This document shows positions 37,971 to 50,430 of a DNA stretch of 64,000 nt, in pieces (the first letter of the stretch is position 1; each line of letters begins with the position of its first letter). Below the pieces are notes generated by a model, which worked only from the letters and a program-made list of their open reading frames with translations, did no database searches and was not told the origin of the DNA. A program made the position numbers and the translations under genes. This stretch comes from Onchocerca volvulus (lineage: Eukaryota; Nematoda; Chromadorea; Rhabditida; Onchocercidae): the NCBI GenBank assembly GCA_000499405.2, contig HG738139.1, forward strand, positions 13,886,183 through 13,950,182. The letters run 5' to 3'.

Positions 37971-40900
37971 ATGAATCTTAAACCACATCCATCTCTTTGT
38001 CAGGTAAATTTAATTTTCTTGAAATTTTCAATTTCACCTAAAATTTTTCGCTATTTTTGCATAAAATTCAAATATTACCGGGGAATTTTCAAGGCAACAT
38101 ATATATGGATTGATGGAACAGGCGAAAGTATGCGATCAAAAACTCGTACAATGACTGAAATACCTAAAAAAGTTTCCGGTTAGGATAGTTTTTGCTTTGT
38201 TTTAACAGAATTAATAGCTAATTTTTTGAATTCATCGATCAATGATCTTTTGTAAATCATAAAATTTATGAAAACTCGAATATTCAATTTAATTTAAATG
38301 AATTTTTAGTATTTTGTGTCAAACGAAAACAAAATTTTTATATTTTAATGCTTGTTTTAAGATTATCCAATGTGGAATTTTGATGGTTCCTCAACTGGAC
38401 AAGCAAAATCAGGTCAAGATTCTGATACATATCTTAAACCTGTTGCACATTATCCTGATCCATTTCTTGGTGGTAATAATAAACTTGTATTATGTGAAAC
38501 ATTTGATAGTGAAATGAAACCTACTGGTTCGTTTCATTTTAATTTAATTCAAAACTTAAAATCATCTCAAATTAATTTAATTCAGCGTCAGTAATCAACT
38601 TGATTTACTTCAAGTATTAATTAATTAGGATAAATTTGTTAATTAGAATAAATTTCTCGTTTTCTTTATAAATTAATGGTCTTAAAAAATTCATCGCAGC
38701 ATTTTTTAATCTTCATTGAGAAGTATTTAAATTTTAAAAAATTTTTTAGAATGCATTATTTTTAAATATATCATCGGTTTAGTTTTCATAAGAACAACAA
38801 TTTCTTCTTAATTTGTGTTACAAATTTAGGTAAAAAAAAAAAGTTTGGCAACTCTTAATTAATTTATTCAAAATAGGTAATTAAATTGCGCCAAACAAAT
38901 TAACTCAACTTTTATCTGTTATCTTCTGATAATTTTAAATTAATAATTTATAATTGTTGATTATTTTCTTGAAATTCATAGCTACTAATCATCGAAGTTT
39001 ATGTAATGAAATTATGGAAAAATGTAAAGAAGAGAAGATATGGTTTGGTATGGAACAGGAATATTTACTTTTGGATAGGTATATAAATTACTTAAATTAC
39101 CTAGCATATCTAACAATTTCCATTTTTGATTTTCTTTTCCATTTGTTTGAAATTTAAATTATATTTTGATTAATTAGGGAAATTATTGAAAAATAAACGA
39201 AGAAAAAAAAGTAGAAAATAACGGAAAATAAATTTTAGCAAAATTAAATTAAAAATACAAAAAATCAAATTTTTGCAGAGATGGTCATCCGTTAGGATGG
39301 CCAAAGAACGGTTTTCCGGAACCGCAAGGTAAATATTATTGTGGTGTTGGAGCAGATAAAGTATACGGACGTGAACTTGTTGATACGCATTATCGAGCTT
39401 GTTTGCATACTGGCTTGCAAATTTTTGGCATAAATGCAGGTGAAGAATTTTGCGAAAACTTTGCGAAATTTTCAAAAATTCGAAATTTTGATCATTTCAT
39501 TACGATCTAAAATAAAACTCTTCGGGTGCTACAAATGTAATAAACTTTTATTTCTACTTTGTTATATTCATATTTCTCGAAACATATAAGATTTATGCTA
39601 TCACTTCAGCATTAAATAAGCATTTTAATTTCGCTAATGATTTGCGAGATAAAATTTATCAAAATTAATTAGTTCGCGGATACATGTAAAAAAGAAATAA
39701 ATTTTCTGAACTTTTCAAGAATTTAATTTAGTATTTTTAATATTCCTTATATTAGAGAAAACACTATTAAAAATTAAATTAAATGATTGTTCAGAAATTA
39801 AATTTATTGAATTTAAATTTATTATATTGTTAATTCATTAAATTAAGGGAAATTATTGAAAAGCGAATAATTCTCCTCTAGATTTATCGAAAAAAATGAT
39901 AAAAAAATTTAATAATTATATTTTAATCTATAATTAGACCAAATTATAATCTTAATTCAAGTCTACGTAAATGATAGTCTTAGATATTTTAACTCTATAA
40001 CATTGACAAATTATATTTTCAAATTCGAAAATTTTCAAAGTTTAAATTTACAATTTTGAATATTATTTCAGAAGTGACACCTGGACAATGGGAATTTCAA
40101 TTGGGTACATGTGAGGGTATTTCTATGGGTGATGAACTTTGGCTTGCACGATATTTATTATATCGTGTTGCTGAAATGTTTGGTGTTCGTGTTACATTGG
40201 ATCCAAAACCTGCAATAACAAGTTGGAAATTTATTTAAAAAAAAAAAAAAAAAAAACTTTATTTAAAAATTTTTTTAAATTTTTACTTATTAATTTACTC
40301 GTTTAAGCATATTTTTTTTTTTAAGGTGGTGATTGGAATGGTGCTGGTTGTCATTGTAATTTTTCAACAGAAAAAATGCGTGCCGATGGTGGTATTAAAT
40401 ATATTGAAGAAGCAATTAAAAAACTTGAAAAAAAGCATAAAGTATTTCCTTAAAAATTTTTCTAATAAACTTTGTTTCAAAACTTTTTTGCAAAAATTTT
40501 TGCGCGCGCAAAAAAAAAAAGAAAAAATGTGTAATTTTAGGAACATATAGCGGTCTATGATCCACATGGTGGTAAAGATAACGTACGTCGTTTGACGGGA
40601 AGACACGAAACGTCAAGTATTGATAAATTTTCATGGGGTGTAGCTAATAGAGGTACTTCAGTTCGTATACCAAGACTTGTGGCTAAAGCACAAAAGGTTT
40701 TAATTTTTGAAACTTTTTTTTTTTGAAAAAAAGCTGACAATTTTTTTTTTTTTTGCGAAATTCCGATTTCGCAATTTTTTTGATTTTTTTTTCTCTTTTC
40801 AAATATATTTCTAGTGATATAATTTTTTTGGAAAAAATTAGATCGAATTTTTTGATCTTGTAATAATTTCGCTTCTATTTAATCTGTAACTTTTTTTTTT

Positions 40901-41153
40901 CCTACTACAGAACAAGAGTAATTCAAGTAATCTTTGATTGTTCTTGATTTGAATTTAGTCATACTCCATAATTAGAAATTATGATATCACCTATGACCTT
41001 TTCATTTTAAGACAGAAAAATAAGTTCTGAATGACAATATTATTGTAATTTCTTCTTTTTTTTCAGGGTTTCTTGGAAGATAGACGTCCATCATCAAATT
41101 GTGATCCATATGCTGTTACTGGAATAATGACAAAAACAATTCTATTGGATTGA
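37971..41153 (+). CDS. gln: Glutamine synthetase (eukaryotic GSII)
   Basis: Nine exons join in frame: 37971-38003, 38094-38178, 38362-38526, 38982-39078, 39279-39439, 40072-40221, 40326-40441, 40541-40696 and 41067-41153, giving 349 aa. It makes glutamine from glutamate, ammonia and ATP in the cytosol as a decamer. Seen motifs are the beta-grasp start [19 protein letters not shown], the signature [11 protein letters not shown] (residues 44-54), the metal/glutamate segment [19 protein letters not shown], the ATP-binding [11 protein letters not shown] (about 235-245) and the late [10 protein letters not shown]. The end ([13 protein letters not shown]) is the normal C-terminus. The first exon codes for only 11 residues ([11 protein letters not shown]), so the usual 20-25-residue N-terminal helix is short; an alternative first exon farther 5' is possible. 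Confidence 0.97.
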
Positions 41154-42240
41154 AAAATTGATAATTGATATTAGTTTGAGTTATTTCATTATAATTTCAT
41201 ATATTTTAACTTCAAGTTTAATCTTTTTTTAAAATGAAATTCCAAAAATTTAAATTTGCAATAATTTCAAAAGAATTTAATTCTAATTTCTCCGCAAAAA
41301 AAACATTGAGATATTTCAAATTTTGCTTTAATTTCATTTAACAAATATGCGTAACAATACGATTATTTATTATAAGTAATCATAAAATCAAATTTGAAAT
41401 AATCTTAAAATGATATTTTGCTAAATAAAATATAATTCAATCATTGTACCTTCTCGTTTTCTGTCTCTTTTTTAATTTATAAATATATTTCAGGAAATTA
41501 AAGGAATTCACTGAAGTATTCTAAAAATCTTTTCTCAAATGAAACTACAAGCAACACACTTGGATGCTCGATTGCTTTGTTTTCAGAAACTAAATTTTTT
41601 CAATTATTTTGAAAATATTCCTTATCCTTACCTCTCGAAGCAATATTATTCATTTTCCACTAATTCTCTTTGCTTTTACTGATCAGATTTTCCGGAATTA
41701 CTCATAGATGGAATGAAATGAAATGATTTATAAAAATATATTAAGTAATCTATTACTAAATTCTAATATATTGTTATAACTACCTTCTGATGCTCGATTG
41801 CTTTTCGTCCAGAAAAAAACTAAATTTTTTCAATTATTTTGTTACATCTTCCACTTATTCGTTTTTCTTTTACTGGTCAAATTTTCCGGAATTACTCACA
41901 TATGGAATGGAATGATTTGTAATAATATATTGAGTTTTTCATTATTAAATTTTAATATATTGTAATAATAAGTACATAAGACAGATGAATAATTCAATGG
42001 AAAAATTGAAAAAAAATATTTCTTATTCATTTATACAATCAAAAGAATGATAATTTTTTTCAATGAATCACTACAGGAAAACGATCTTTTTTTTAATTTT
42101 ATTTTATTCGATCAAAGAATTCTTCATCATATCGATTAGATTTAAATGTAATTTTTAAATTTTCAACCGCGCGAATAAATAACTGTGATATTATTCAATT
42201 CAATGGAACAAAATAAATCATATTTAAAAAACAACCATCT
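41154..42240. other. Spacer between convergent GS and collagen B genes
   Basis: AT-rich 3' flanks of both genes. A diverged duplication is visible: GATGCTCGATTGCTTTGTTT near 41564 and GATGCTCGATTGCTTTTCGT near 41790 are each followed by AACTAAATTTTTTCAATTAT and a TTTTCCGGAATTACTCA block. No exon seen. Confidence 0.65.
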
Positions 42241-44105
42241 TTATGTTTTTTTGGATGATAACATTACTGTTGATAATGGACATGGACAATAGTAGGCATC
42301 CGGACCAGGTAATCCGGATGAACCAACCTGAAATTGTGATTTTTACGAGAGTACAAAAATAATTAATGAGGATTTATTTTGATTGCAAATTTTATTTGTA
42401 ACCGAGAAATGAAAGAAATTTTACACCGAATTTTGTAAATAAATAGTCGAAGTTGTACAAAATTCTTACCGTTCCTGGATGTCCATCTTTGCCACTCTGG
42501 CCAGGTGCACCAAATTTTCCCGGTAAACCAGGTTTGCCAGGGAGACCACGAGTACCGCTACTACCAGCCTTACCTGGAGGACCAGGTAAACCACGTTTTC
42601 CACTTGCACCTTTTTTACCCATTACACCTTTTTCTCTTTTTCCATCACGTCCCGGTGGACCCGATTCACCTGGTCTTCCAGGAACACCCATTGGTCCCGA
42701 CTCTCCCGCATCTCCTCTTCGACCCATCGCACCTTTTTTTCCTGGCAACCCAGTACTCCCAAGATGCCCCTTTGGTCCAAGGTCACCAGGAAAACCAGGT
42801 GGACCAGGTGGTCCTGGTGGACCGGATGGACAATTAATGCAATCGGATCTTCCATCGGTAATAATTATAGCAAATCCTGGTGTACCAGGATAACCATCTT
42901 CTCCCGGTATTCCATCTAAACCTTTCCATCCTTGGTCACCTTGTGGTCCAGCTGGTCCTTGAGGACAATCTTTGACGCAATTAGCACATTCTGAAATCTC
43001 AAAAAATTCAGAAGCAAAGCCAAAAAAAAAAAAAAAAAATTATGGCCAATCTTAACTAAATAGCATCAATTATATTTTTACTTTTCTTTATCAATCTTTT
43101 TCTATTTTTTGATATAAAAAGATCGAAAACTTACTGCAACCTTCCGGATCACGTTCTCGTTTATGACGCATAAATAATTTATCAGATGATCGTCCGGATG
43201 GATAAGTGTGTAGGAAACGAATAGTATCCCATACATCATCTGTTATCACCTGAAAAAGTTCTCCTTTCTCTTATCAGTTGATAAAGGTTGAATTTTACGA
43301 TAAATCACATGACAAGCCGAGAAAGCAATATCAGCATTTGAAAACTTTCTAAACATCTATCGCAAATTATAAAAGCTATCCCTTGATGTTAATAATTATC
43401 CAATTTGAAAGATAAAAAATCATTTTAGTAAAAAGTAATCCTCTTCTTGCTAGTGATAGATATCATTTTCATAAATTAACTAATTTTGCTAATTAAGAAA
43501 ATGAAAAATTTCAAACAATAATCAGTTTAGTCTTTTAATCTACCTTATTTTGTATGTAAACTTATTATTCAAAAAAAATTCTTTGCCGTACTGTTCGAGA
43601 AAAGAAAATAAACTTCAAATGAACAAATAAATAAATGATTATTTTTGAAAGAAAAAATTCGGCAAAAATAAATTAAACTTAAAACTTACAAATTACAAAA
43701 AGTCAATTATTTAATAAAATTTAAATTTTGCATTTTAAATAAATTATGGATAAAGATTAGCAATTGCGTATGGCTTTATGTAAAGAAAAATTTCAGTTCA
43801 TTTTTGGTTGTGATAAAAAATGATTGATAACTTGTTGCATTCTTTGATCGCTTAATATTTGCGCCATTTTCAAGTTACTTCACAAAGTTGTTACTAATAT
43901 CTTTAAACCTTATTAGTTTTTTGCTATTTTACATCAAAAAAAAAAAAAACGAAAAATGAAAAACCTTGAAGTCATAAAGTTCTTCCATAACATCATCATG
44001 CAATGTACTGATATCATTGAATAGAGATACGACGATAAATAATGTTACGACAATTGCGCATGCGCTAGCTGCTGTGACAAAAGCAATAAAAATCTTTTCA
44101 CCCAT
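42241..44105 (-). CDS. Cuticle collagen B (nematode type)
   Basis: Four minus-strand exons: 43965-44105, 43135-43249, 42470-42990 and 42241-42327, giving 287 aa. The N-terminal hydrophobic segment (residues about 5-30, [20 protein letters not shown]...) is followed by acidic spacer residues and RHKR at 75-78, the furin-like site. The Gly-X-Y domain starts at [13 protein letters not shown], is interrupted by [15 protein letters not shown], resumes with [12 protein letters not shown] and has a short imperfection (GKREKGVMG). The C-terminus [13 protein letters not shown] carries the terminal cysteine pair. Exon 1 is exactly 141 bases and all intron phases (0, 1, 0) match collagen A at 14375-15777, showing common descent. 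Expected to be secreted from the hypodermis into the cuticle. Confidence 0.96.
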
Positions 44106-46516
44106 CAAGCTGAAAGAAATACGAGTAAGAATTCAACTTTCTTTTTTAAAACATTTTTTTTGTAGTCGTAGTTGAATCACTTCATGATATATATATATTA
44201 TTCATAGAAGTTCAAAATGATTGTGAAATTAATGATTCGATGGAAAAGAAAAAAAAAAAAAGAACTGTAAAAGACCGTTCAAATGTCTTATAAATGATAG
44301 GAAGAATAATTAATTACTAATGAAAATATAATCTAAAAGAAGTGAAACATTGAAATGAAAGTATTAAAAAGTTTTTTTTTTTTTTTTTTTTGCTTAAATC
44401 TTTTTATGCGACAAGTTGTAAATGGACAAACTTCAGAATTATCCTTTATTAGATGATTGATTTATATAAATATCATTGAAAGCAATGAAATCCTCAAAAA
44501 TAAACTATTATTTCCAAAAAAAAAAAAACAAATTGAAAAAATATTGAAACTCTCTCCAAAAAATATCCACCCATTTCTTTTTCTTCTCCTAAAACTTCGT
44601 CATTCGATTTTGGTTTATTGAAGCATTTTTATAGCGGAAAATTATTCGCCCTTGAATTTTGAAATGCTTTAGATCTGCTCTATGCCTTTCGTTTTTTCCA
44701 TTTTACTATTACTGACCTTCAATTCTTGTCATTTTTCCAATCGGAAGAACAGGGAATAATCTTGAAACGTATAACTTTCTCAAAAGGAATCTTTCAATTG
44801 AAGGTCATTATGCAAGACTGCTTAGTTCGATGATTGAAAAATTAAGGAATAATTCCTAAATTAGTAAAAAAAGTAGATCATTGGTATGAATCACTATTAT
44901 GAGAATAATGACGGAAAAAATCTGAGCCGAAGTTTCTCATACAAGAGAAGCAGCCTGTTTGATATCGCCTAAACTTTCCAAAACTTTTCGGAGCGATCCT
45001 TTCAAAACTTGTTTTCATAGTAAAATGATTCTTATCATCTACACATTCACTGATTTATGCCGGAAAAAAAAAATGAATATAGAAAAGATCAAAATGACAA
45101 GTTCTAGACTTCATTTATAATACACCTTTTTTTAACTACAGTTAAGTTTTGCTCAATACAATGATATATAAATCATTTAAGAATGTATGAGTTTCCATGT
45201 ACATTTCAAAAAACTGGTTGAAAAGATCGCAGAATTTTCGATATCGCAAACGACAAATTATTTCTTTTATTGCACGAATTTGCATAATTGATTTGTATTC
45301 TGAAATACTAAACTACAAAACTCAATAATGATAATCTTAAATAATCAGACCCTTGTTTTTCAAAAATATCGCATTTCTGAACTGCTTCATTGCTGCTATC
45401 ATGAAAGACGGATAGAGAATATTACTAAAATTTACTCCTTAGTCGGATTTTCAAAATTTTTTACTCTTTCCAGTTGCTATAAATAGATTATAACTTTTGA
45501 CGATTAGCACAAATTTATTTAACTCGAAAATATATGATCCGCTTTCTTCATATAAAAGAGATTTATATAAATATTTTTATAAATGTAAATAGAAGTATTT
45601 CTCTGTATAAATCTATTTTTCTTCTATAAGTTCACTGCAACTTACTAAGTAAAAATAAAGTTAAAAAAAAAAATTTTAGGAAAATTTCTTGAAAATTAGT
45701 TATATTATTTCTTTATTTTATTGGTAATGGTTTTGAAGTAGCAATTTCTGTTCTCAAATGACTGTTCTTCAATGTCGCAAAGATTTGATTAAGCTATCCA
45801 TTATGTTATCATGAGAGCATTTTATTTGTATTGTAGTATTAAATTTTACTGGATTATTGATTTCACTCTTCAATTTGTCCGATCATAGATTACTTGTGTA
45901 AAATTTAATTTAATAAAAATTATTCATTGTTTCCAACTAAAATGTCATAGCTATCGTTGGAAAGATACGAATTTCGAATACGCTGGAAAAAATATTATCT
46001 ATATAAATAAAAATGTAAATGTTCATTGCCACTTTCGACACAACGTTACAAGTTCTTCATTGATTGATTTGAGATTTTCATACAACTTTGCATTCGAATA
46101 GACCTGTATTTTATCTAGACATAACTATTTTTGTTTTACCTGTTACACCTGTAACAGGTAAAAGTAACTGAGCGGACTGAATCTATTGATTACTTCTACT
46201 TTTTGTAGTAAAGTGTGAGGTCAACCAATCAAAAGGCGGTATACTAAAGGAGAAGGAACCACGAAGGATTTAAAAGTCAGGACATCGGAGCTTGAGTCAG
46301 TTTTAGTCAAACGATTCGATGGCAACAGGAGTTCAATTTCAAGTTCAGTCATAAGTCAATTTATACTTTATGGCGACCGATAAAGGAGTTAAAATTAACT
46401 ACAAATATGAGTGTCTAGCTGCAAAATGACCGATCAGCTGGGATATTCTCGCATCATTTGCTGAAAATTGGGAACTAAAAGGATCACGTTGGTCTGATCT
46501 CAAGACGAATTCCATT
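44106..46516. other. Upstream region of collagen B and repeat debris
   Basis: About 2.4 kb with no supported exon. The first few hundred bases hold the collagen B promoter. A dispersed-element fragment lies at about 45990-46110 (TATATAAATAAAAATGTAAA then CGACACAACGTT). The stretch about 46225-46400 is distinctly less AT-rich and may be part of an LTR (see findings). Confidence 0.55.
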
Positions 46517-46810
46517 ACCGTATAATTTCTGCAAATTAGTGACGTCAAAAGAAGAACTGGTTGAAAAAGTATTTCCCAATATTAAAACCAGTTATAAGAA
46601 TCACGATTAGCTGAGTGAACGAGCTATTCCTGCGGCCAAAAACAAAGACGTTTGCGGCTTGCAGTAGAAAAATTAATGAGCAGTGTCGTAAAAACAACAA
46701 TCTTGACAGGTCCTTTTAAAGGTGAAGATGTCCTTATTCCTCGCATTTCTATGATTCCAATGGATATGCATTTCAATTTAAGAGATAGCAATTCCCAATT
46801 CAACTACACC
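46517..46810 (+). mobile_element. Helitron helicase (PIF1-like) fragment
   Basis: The plus strand reads, across stops and deletions, LPYNFCKLVTSKEELVEKVF, then LSERAIPAAKNKDV (about 46607-46650), then RLAVEKLMSSVVKTTILTGP and FKGEDVLIPRISMIPMDM (46655-46780). These are the C-terminal helicase segments of animal Helitron Rep-helicase proteins, in the right order but with the part between NKDV and RLAV deleted. This locus carries the 3' half of a Helitron protein, while the copy at 1885-3590 carries the 5' half. Pseudogene. Confidence 0.78.
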
Positions 46811-47236
46811 AATAATGAGCTAAGATCGGAGAATTTTTGTGAATTTTTTTTGGCAACTAAAAGAAATCTAAAATGGAATCTTTGGGAGTGAACAAAATGA
46901 AAAAGATGTGAAAATATATCCTCATTGTATTTCCATTCTTTATTTAAATTAGAATACAAATTTTACGAGTCTCTTATAGAGAATCCAAAACATTTTGGCA
47001 ATAAAAGAATTCTCAGCTAGCCAATATATGCTAATAAGAATTATGACAATACAGATAAGGAAAAATAAAAGCACATTAAATATGGAAAACATAAGACATA
47101 TTCTTAAACGTAGAATATTATTTGCATGTTGTTTGACATATTTCGCTAGATGAGAAAGTTATATATGTTGTAAAAAATATATCATGTGTTTATCAGTTTA
47201 ATGGTAGTATCGCATAAGTCACCTTAAAAAAGATGA
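46811..47236. other. Spacer between Helitron fragment and NSRP1 stop
   Basis: AT-rich 3' flank of NSRP1; no exon or motif supported. Confidence 0.5.
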
Positions 47237-50200
47237 TCACAATGGCAAAGGAACAACTTTTTCTTTCTTTCGTTCGAGGTATCTTTGTCGAATTTCTTCA
47301 ATTTTCTCCGAATTATTATGATGAGCTAATATCATTTTGATTATTCGCAATCTGTAAAATGACAACACTTATTTTTAAGCGAATACTTATGGGAAACAAA
47401 ACAAAAATATTTTAAATTTTTTAATAAAAATAAGTAATTTTGGGATTTTCAAATAAATAACGTGGGTCTTAATTTCAAGAATTTGCATTTCATCTCATCC
47501 AAGGTTCGAGAAAAAAATTGTTCAACAAACCTTTCTTCTTTAGTTTTCTCCTTCATAGTTTCCTTCTTAGATTCATGATTTTCCTCTTTTCTGATCTTTT
47601 GTTTCTCTTCAGACTTCTTGTGTTCTTTTTCTTTCGCAGAGCGGTGTTCGCGAGATTTATCATGATGTCTTGTAGAATTTTTTTTTTCTTTATGCGATTC
47701 AATGCTAAAATGAGATATAATATAACATATTTGAAACCTCCAGTTTTAAGAAACAAAAAATCCGATTAACATATAATATTTTACCTTTTTTCTTTCCATT
47801 CTCTTCCATGGCTATGATCCCTCCTATGTTGTCTTTCCATTCGCTTTTTTCGCTCCTTTGATAATTCTTCATCACTGTTACTGCTGCTTGCTTCCAGATG
47901 TTCCGGAGATGGAGTGAAGCGCCGTCGAATTTGTTCCGCCTTTGTTGGTTTTTTTACTTGCGGTTTCTCAAAACGGATAAGATTTCCAATTAAGTCAAAT
48001 TATGGTAAAATCTTGATGAGTATAATTTACCCGATCCAATTTGAAACTTCGGAACAATAAAATCGTTTCAAAAAGTATAGGTACAATAAATATTCCATAA
48101 ACTTTAGGATTTTTGAAACTTGAATAGAAAACATGTATTTTTATTGGATTATTCAAACTTCATTTTTTTAAAGGAATATGCTTTTTATGTAAAGCTATCA
48201 CTATAGATATGAGAACAACTGAAAGAAACTGAAACAAACCAAAATATTTAAACCAGGCTTCAGGTTTACTGATACTGCACTATTTAATTCTGGCTCTTCA
48301 TCTGAATCACCAGAATGTATCGATTTCTTCACTGGCTTATCAACGGACAATTCCAGAAATTTATCATCACTGTTGCTATCTTTTCGTAAAGAAGAAAGTT
48401 TTTTAGCATGCTCAGCGGATTCTGTTTGCTGCAAATTATTTGAGTTAACAAAATATATGTCACTGCGCACAATTATTTCCCATTTCCTAGTCAAAAAAGT
48501 TTATGCTCATAGATAAAAAATTCTTCCCATTTTTACATTTGATTTTAGATAGTAATGGAAAACGTTCACAGTGAAAAAACTTAATGTTATCATATATTTC
48601 AGGAATAATTAAGTTTCGTTTCGAAATTCTTCACATGACTCAACTAATCAAATTTAATTGGTAAACCTCTTGCTTTATATCCTTTTCTTCTATTTTGATG
48701 GGTGTGTTATTATCTTGAACAATATCATCCAATAGCGTCCTATAAAAACCACCTTTCCACATGCCAATTTTTTGCTTTTCCACTGCTGTCAACTCTAAAA
48801 AACCAAATTCGACATAATCGAGAATTTTTAAATCATAAACGTTATCATCTTGATAATAAAACAAAATAAAAATAAAAAGAAAACAAAAACAAAAATTGTA
48901 CATAAAATATTCTAAGATTGAACAATAAAACTAATAATTCTCATACTGGAACTATACTGTTCGTAGTTTACCATTCAGATTTAACTGACGCTAAAAAAAA
49001 AATCAGTGAGTACGTTAAAAATCAGTGACCTTGCTAACGTCAGTGAAAACAATTTTTAATTTACAGAAAATGAAAATGAACCTACCATCAAGTCGATTGT
49101 CAACTGCTTCTTGTAAACGGAAATTTTCCATTTCTGCTAGTTGTTTTTTATATGCACTAGTTACGAATTTCTGGAAAAAAAAATCGAATTTTTCTGAAAC
49201 ATTTATGAAGCTTTTGCAAAGAACCAGTAAATTAAGATAAGAATGAATATGAATTATAGTAACCTCCTTATCGTCAAACTGTCCAGCTTCTGCTTCACGT
49301 TCTTTTTGTTGTTTACGTTCTTCTCGGCTTTGCTGTGCAAGTAAACGTTTTTTGTGTGCTTCCAAAATTTGTTCTGCGTATTTTGACTAAAATAAATATG
49401 CTCAATAGCATAGTAGATTGCTTTGAGACATCTAATCATTAAAAATCGGGAAATAAAGAACAAAGAATATCGAACTACTCATTACTATTGAACCCAATCC
49501 TCTCAGAAATAGCCGGAATTGTATCATTACTTTAAAATAAGCAAAACAATCTAAAATCAAGAAATTAAATTATACTATGTTTGCGAGAATTCGAGAAGGG
49601 ATTCTCTACTGTAAATATTACTGTTGCTTTTAGCCTTAAATTATAACTAATCTCAAGAAAAATACAAAAAATAAAAATCAAGCAATTTTTGAAAATTATA
49701 TGCTTCAAAAATATTATATTCGAGATTAAACATAGCAGAACCTAAATATTTTAGACTGCTAACAGTAGCTCGGATCAGAGAAACTATGCAAAGCTAATGA
49801 AATGAGTATTTATAGTATTCGTGCAGCACTGAGCAAGCTGAACGTAAAATCATTCAAACAAAATTATTTAGTAAATTTTGTATTCTAATCTTCGGGTAAA
49901 GATTATCTCTTCAGAACTATAAAAAACCAAGCATACCTTTCGTTCCTTATCTGCAGCTTTAATGTTTGCAATTTTTTGATTTTTCTTTGCTTGTAATTCT
50001 TCGTATACGTTATCATAATCAAAAATTGTTGGATCTTCGGCAAGCGCTTTCTCGTGCTCGCGTTTTGCCTGCATTTTTGCTCGCACTGTCGATGAAGTAA
50101 CCTCACTTGATGATGCAGTCTATAAGTAAATACACCAGTGATATAATTCAGAATTGATGATTGAAGCTCAGGTTCCATTTCTATGGCAATTATTTCCATT

Positions 50201-50417
50201 AGATAGGATTCTTGGAACTAAAAGTACCTCAATTCCATCGTCGTCGTCACTTGCAAATGCAGCAGCAATTGGCTTAACAGATGGCTTCGAAAGTTCAGAT
50301 GGTTTCTTTAAAATCAAACCATATCTAAATAGAACGGATAGGAATTTTTAAAACGAGGAGTTGTAAAAACTTCATTAAAAAGAAATATTATTACTTCTTG
50401 AATGCTGTTGTCGACAT
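47237..50417 (-). CDS. ccdc-55: Nuclear speckle splicing regulatory protein 1 (CCDC55)
   Basis: Ten exons join in frame: 50395-50417, 50228-50324, 49937-50119, 49264-49386, 49086-49170, 48667-48848, 48254-48428, 47785-47956, 47531-47704 and 47237-47351, giving 442 aa. The start MSTTAFKKYGLILKKP and the acidic SDDDDGIE block match the NSRP1 N-terminus. The conserved coiled-coil domain follows: RAKMQAKREHEKALAEDPTI, FDYDNVYEELQAKKNQK, KYAEQILEAHKKRLLAQQSR, EAGQFDDKEKFVTSAYKKQL. The C-terminal half is charged and low-complexity, with RRRFTPSPEHLEASSSNSDE and a lysine/glutamate/serine-rich tail, ending ERKKEKVVPLPL. In animals NSRP1 is a nuclear-speckle protein that influences alternative splicing. 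A splice acceptor touches the ATG. RNF121 lies 961 bases upstream on the same strand. Confidence 0.93.
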
Positions 50418-50430
50418 CTGAAGCAGCAGC
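50415..50430 (-). promoter_or_regulatory. Probable trans-splice acceptor of NSRP1 mRNA
   Basis: The minus strand reads GCTGCTGCTTCAG immediately followed by the ATG at 50417, leaving no leader unless a spliced leader is added. It fits a downstream operon gene after RNF121; inference. Confidence 0.5.

Noticed and set aside
42453..42893. Plus-strand proline/glycine-rich ORFs
   Set aside because: They are the antisense of collagen B.
47205..47225. TTTAATGGTAGTATCGCATA resembling the start of a spliceosomal snRNA
   Set aside because: Only about ten bases match, with no Sm site or stem after it; it lies in the 3' flank of NSRP1.
47518..47769. Plus-strand ORF of 83 codons
   Set aside because: It is antisense to the charged C-terminal exon of NSRP1.
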